Assembly: GCA_013205335.1 (NCBI GenBank)
Contig: JABMNB010000382.1
Coordinates: 1-8,134 of the forward strand
Direction of reading: 5' to 3'
Length of the DNA: 8,134 nt
DNA from: Rhodospirillales bacterium
GTDB lineage: Bacteria > Pseudomonadota > Alphaproteobacteria > Reyranellales > Reyranellaceae
Shown here: positions 5,842 through 8,134 of the stretch, piece after piece
How the letters are laid out: every line of letters starts with the position of its first letter
How positions within the stretch are numbered: the stretch's first letter is position 1
Program-made: the position numbers and the translations under genes
The notes under the pieces: model-generated
The model's database searches: none
The model's input: only the letters and a program-made list of their open reading frames with translations
What the model was told of the DNA's origin: nothing

Positions 5842-5861
5842 TGCGCAGCACTCTGTATAAG
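5833..5861 (+). promoter_or_regulatory. Probable sigma-70-type promoter of guaB
   Basis: CTTGGC (5833-5838) and TATAAG (5856-5861) are separated by 17 nt, close to the alphaproteobacterial CTTGAC/TATAAT-like pattern. Transcription would start near 5868, giving a leader of about 58 nt that begins just before the 5874 hairpin. Confidence 0.6.
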
Positions 5862-5873
5862 GGCTCGCCAACC

Positions 5874-5901
5874 CGGCGGCCCTCTCCGAGGCCGCCGTTT
5901 T
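5874..5901 (+). terminator. Terminator-like hairpin at the start of the guaB leader
   Basis: CGGCGGCC (5874-5881) pairs perfectly with GGCCGCCG (5890-5897) around an 8-nt loop and is followed by TTTT (5898-5901). It has the form of an intrinsic terminator but lies about 6 nt after the inferred transcription start and 15 nt before the guaB ribosome binding site. It could attenuate guaB, protect the 5' end of its mRNA, or stop read-through from rlmE. Confidence 0.55.
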
Positions 5902-5905
5902 CATT

Positions 5906-5920
5906 TCTCCTTCATGGAGG
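5906..5920 (+). promoter_or_regulatory. guaB ribosome binding site, with possible masking hairpin
   Basis: GGAGG (5916-5920) is 5 nt upstream of ATG 5926 and fixes the guaB start. CTCC (5907-5910) can pair with GGAG (5916-5919) around a 5-nt loop, and T5906-G5920 adds a wobble pair. The small hairpin would cover the ribosome binding site. The binding site is firm; the masking is inferred and the stem is short. Confidence 0.6.
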
Positions 5921-5925
5921 TTGGT

Positions 5926-7389
5926 ATGCAGATTCAGGAAGCGCTCACCTTCGATGACGTCCTCCTGAAGCCTGCTGCGTCGTCGGTTCTGCCCGGACAG
6001 ACCGACACCCGCACACGCCTCACGCGGACCATCGAACTCAACATCCCGCTGATGTCGGCGGCGATGGACACCGTCACCGAATCCGGGATGGCGATCGCCA
6101 TGGCCCAGGCCGGCGGCATCGGCGTCATCCACAAGAACCTCGAGCCCGAGGCGCAGGCCAACGAGGTCCGCCGGGTCAAGAAATTCGAGAGCGGGATGGT
6201 CGTGAATCCCGTCACCATCCATCCCGACCAGACGCTGGCCGACGCGCTGGCGCTGATGGAAACCAACCAGATCTCGGGCATCCCGGTGGTCGAGCGCGGC
6301 AGCGGCAAGCTGGCCGGCATCCTGACCAACCGCGACGTGCGCTTCGCCACCGAGAGCGGCACGCCGGTGAGCACGCTGATGACCAAGGAGCGCCTGGTCA
6401 CGGTGACCGAGGGCGCCACCAAGGAAGAGGCCAAACGCCTGCTGCATCAATTCCGGATCGAAAAGCTCCTGGTGGTCGACGCCGCCTATCGCTGTATCGG
6501 CCTTATCACCGTCAAGGACATCGAGAAGGCCAACAAGTTCCCGGGCGCCAGCAAGGACGAGAAGGGCCGCCTGCGCACCGCCGCGGCGACCGGCGTCGGC
6601 GAGGACGGGCTGCGCCGCGCCCAGCTGCTGATCGACGCCGATGTCGACGTGATCGTCGTCGACACCGCGCATGGCCATTCGCGCGGCGTGCTCGAGGCCG
6701 TGACACGCGTGAAGAAGCTCAGCAACTACACCCAGGTCATGGCGGGCAACGTCGCCACGCGCGAGGGCGCGCAGGCGCTGATCGACGCCGGGGCCGACGC
6801 CGTGAAGATCGGCATCGGCCCGGGCTCGATCTGCACCACGCGCATGGTGGCGGGCGTCGGCGTACCGCAGCTCACGGCTATCATGGAGGCGGCCGAGGCC
6901 TGCCGCGCCGCGGGCGTTCCCGCGATCGGCGACGGCGGCATCAAGTATTCCGGCGATCTCGCCAAGGCGATTGCCGCCGGCGCCGACTGCGCCATGATCG
7001 GCTCGCTGCTGGCCGGGACCGACGAGGCGCCGGGCGAGGTGATCCTCTACCAGGGCCGTTCCTACAAGTCGTACCGCGGCATGGGCTCGATCGGCGCCAT
7101 GGCGCGCGGTTCGGCCGACCGCTATTTCCAGCAAGAGGTGCAGAGCACCCTGAAGCTGGTGCCCGAGGGCATCGAGGGCCGCGTGCCCTACAAGGGCGCA
7201 GTGGGCAGCATCCTGCACCAGCTGGTCGGCGGCCTGCGGGCGGCCATGGGCTATACCGGCAACGGCACGATCCGCGAGATGCAGACCAATTGCCAGTTCC
7301 TGCGCATCACGGGCTCGGGCCTGCGCGAGAGCCACGTGCACGACGTCGAGATCATGCGCGAGGCGCCGAACTACCGCGGCGGCATGTAA
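5926..7389 (+). CDS. guaB: Inosine-5'-monophosphate dehydrogenase
   Basis: IMP dehydrogenase oxidises IMP to XMP with NAD+, the first committed and rate-limiting step of GMP synthesis, in the cytosol as a tetramer/octamer. The 487-residue length is normal for bacterial enzymes. The N-terminus has EALTFDDVLLKP and MSAAMDTVTE. Two CBS domains lie at about 92-150 (NPVTIHPDQTLADALALM; ISGIPVVE) and 153-212 (RLVTVTEGATKEEAKRLL). The catalytic loop GPGSICTTR carries Cys303, and the flap has the conserved Arg399-Tyr400 in ADRYFQ, followed by EGRVPYKG and a C-terminal NYRGGM. ATG 5926 is preferred because GGAGG lies 5 nt upstream; an upstream in-frame extension of 33 codons crosses the leader hairpin and is not IMPDH-like. 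Codon use is strongly GC-rich, as expected of a core gene. Control is likely through the structured leader. Confidence 0.97.
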   Translation: MQIQEALTFDDVLLKPAASSVLPGQTDTRTRLTRTIELNIPLMSAAMDTVTESGMAIAMAQAGGIGVIHKNLEPEAQANEVRRVKKFESGMVVNPVTIHPDQTLADALALMETNQISGIPVVERGSGKLAGILTNRDVRFATESGTPVSTLMTKERLVTVTEGATKEEAKRLLHQFRIEKLLVVDAAYRCIGLITVKDIEKANKFPGASKDEKGRLRTAAATGVGEDGLRRAQLLIDADVDVIVVDTAHGHSRGVLEAVTRVKKLSNYTQVMAGNVATREGAQALIDAGADAVKIGIGPGSICTTRMVAGVGVPQLTAIMEAAEACRAAGVPAIGDGGIKYSGDLAKAIAAGADCAMIGSLLAGTDEAPGEVILYQGRSYKSYRGMGSIGAMARGSADRYFQQEVQSTLKLVPEGIEGRVPYKGAVGSILHQLVGGLRAAMGYTGNGTIREMQTNCQFLRITGSGLRESHVHDVEIMREAPNYRGGM

Positions 7390-8134
7390 CCCTGCTTCAG
7401 CGTGTCCGCGATCCGCTCCGCCGCGATCCGGTGGCCGAGCGGGCCGGGATGCGACGACCGGAACATCGCGGCATAGCCGTCGCGCGTCACGCCCTTGTCG
7501 ATCGCGTCGAACAGGTCGAGCGCGCCGAGACCCGCGGCGCGCGCACAGTCCAGCACGACGCCGGAGAGGCGGCGCTGCTCGCGCGCATGGTCCTCGTTCT
7601 TCCAGACATAGGGATCGTATTCCGCCACCACGAGCACCGGCACGCCGAGGCCGGCCAGCCGCTTCAGGAGCGGGCAGGCCATGGCCGCGCCGGCGCCGCG
7701 CGGCAGCACGCGGACATGATCGATCGACCATTCGTACTGCCAGCCTTTGTGGCGCAGGATCGTGTCGACCAGCACCGACCAGCCGAACAGGCGCTGCCAC
7801 AGGTCGAGGCTCGCCGCGGGGGCGGGCGAGGGCGGGACGGGGACGTTGCGTAGCTTGAGGGCCCCTTCGGCCTGTTCGAAATAGGGCTTCTCCGCGCCCC
7901 ACACGCGCTTCATCTCGCTGCGCCGCAGATCGTCGGCAATGAAGACCGCCACCAGCGCGGCCGGCTTCACCTCGCGCACCTGCTGCTCGGCGCGCAGCAC
8001 GATCTGGTCGAGCCCGTAGCCGCTGACGCCGGCATTGACGGTGCGGCGGCCGATCAGCGGCTGCAGCAGGGCCGCCCAGGTCTCCCCGTCGCTCACCTCG
8101 TCGCCATGGGCGTAGGAATCACCCACTACCAGCA
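7371..8134 (-). CDS. SGNH/GDSL-like hydrolase (partial, N-terminus beyond the right edge)
   Basis: The frame enters from the right edge on the minus strand and ends with TAG at 7373-7371, giving 254 visible residues. It opens with LVVGDSYAHGDEV, matching SGNH block I with its nucleophilic Ser, then NAGVSGYGLDQ (block II, Gly) and VFIADDL (block III position, Asp in place of the usual Asn). The C-terminus has SSHPGPLGHRIAAERIADTL, the block V His in an HP-GH context. Family members are esterases, lipases or acyl/acetyl-transfer enzymes acting on carbohydrates and lipids. The Asp usually two or three residues before the block V His is not present (Arg-Ser-Ser-His instead). Cellular location cannot be judged without the N-terminus. 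It converges on guaB and overlaps it by 19 nt. Confidence 0.75.
   Translation of the reverse strand, partial: LVVGDSYAHGDEVSDGETWAALLQPLIGRRTVNAGVSGYGLDQIVLRAEQQVREVKPAALVAVFIADDLRRSEMKRVWGAEKPYFEQAEGALKLRNVPVPPSPAPAASLDLWQRLFGWSVLVDTILRHKGWQYEWSIDHVRVLPRGAGAAMACPLLKRLAGLGVPVLVVAEYDPYVWKNEDHAREQRRLSGVVLDCARAAGLGALDLFDAIDKGVTRDGYAAMFRSSHPGPLGHRIAAERIADTLKQGYMPPR

Larger units (their letters stand above)
5554..5925. other. 372-nt gap between rlmE and guaB without a convincing gene
   Basis: No open frame here looks coding; short frames lack family motifs and credible ribosome binding sites. The first 30 nt hold the weak rlmE terminator. From 5584 to about 5715 I see nothing definite. From 5719 onward the gap is dense in signals: two dyads (5719-5744, 5751-5771), a 12-bp tandem repeat (5818-5841), the guaB promoter and two leader hairpins. 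Confidence 0.6.

Noticed and set aside
5827..5925. 33-codon upstream extension of guaB
   Set aside because: It crosses the promoter and hairpin, and GGAGG sits 5 nt before ATG 5926, where IMPDH homology begins.
5868..5925. Known metabolite riboswitch in the guaB leader
   Set aside because: The leader is too short and I see no conserved core of purine or related riboswitches; only simple hairpins can be supported.
4570..7902. A 1110-residue open frame on the minus strand across ppx, rlmE, the gap and guaB
   Set aside because: It is antisense to three well-supported genes and its Arg/Ala/His-rich product has no family motifs; such frames are common opposite GC-rich genes.
1..8134. CRISPR array or insertion sequence
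   Set aside because: No regularly spaced repeats and no transposase-like frame or terminal inverted repeats were seen.

Overview
The window is a stretch of high-GC bacterial chromosome, most likely from an alphaproteobacterium. Three things point there: the gene set ppx/gppA, rlmE and guaB; a CTTG-type -35 box ahead of guaB; and a CCA-encoding tRNA-Gln(CTG). No gene here fixes the genus. Two regions meet at the tRNA gene. Everything left of about 3600 looks like one end of an integrated accessory element. Everything right of it looks like ordinary chromosome.

Left region (1-3634, all plus strand): the 3' end of a type I restriction specificity gene (hsdS) is followed, in operon-like packing, by a HicB-like small protein (GTGA overlap with hsdS), a DUF429-like RNase H-fold protein (7-nt gap) and a 253-residue protein of unknown function (14-nt overlap). 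A large serine recombinase follows and reads directly into the 3' end of the tRNA. This is the usual layout of an integrative element carrying defence cargo, with its integrase at the attachment end. The other end, and hsdM/hsdR if present, lie outside the window.

Junction (3602-3733): tRNA-Gln(CTG) lies on the minus strand with its 3' end facing the element. The last ten codons and the stop codon of the recombinase lie inside the tRNA gene. A candidate tRNA promoter sits between the tRNA and ppx.

Right region (3791-8134): ppx/gppA-family phosphatase and rlmE (23S rRNA 2'-O-methyltransferase) are 2 nt apart and probably co-transcribed. A 372-nt gap follows with two dyads, a perfect 12-bp tandem repeat that duplicates a -35 box, a promoter, a promoter-proximal terminator-like hairpin and a possible SD-masking hairpin. 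Then comes guaB (IMP dehydrogenase). An SGNH-hydrolase-like gene on the minus strand runs in from the right edge and overlaps the end of guaB tail to tail by 19 nt.

The points most worth a second look are the use of a tRNA 3' end by a serine, not tyrosine, recombinase; a possible integration scar in the tRNA T-stem; the compact hsdS-hicB-DUF429-unknown cluster as a candidate defence accessory module; and the structured guaB leader.
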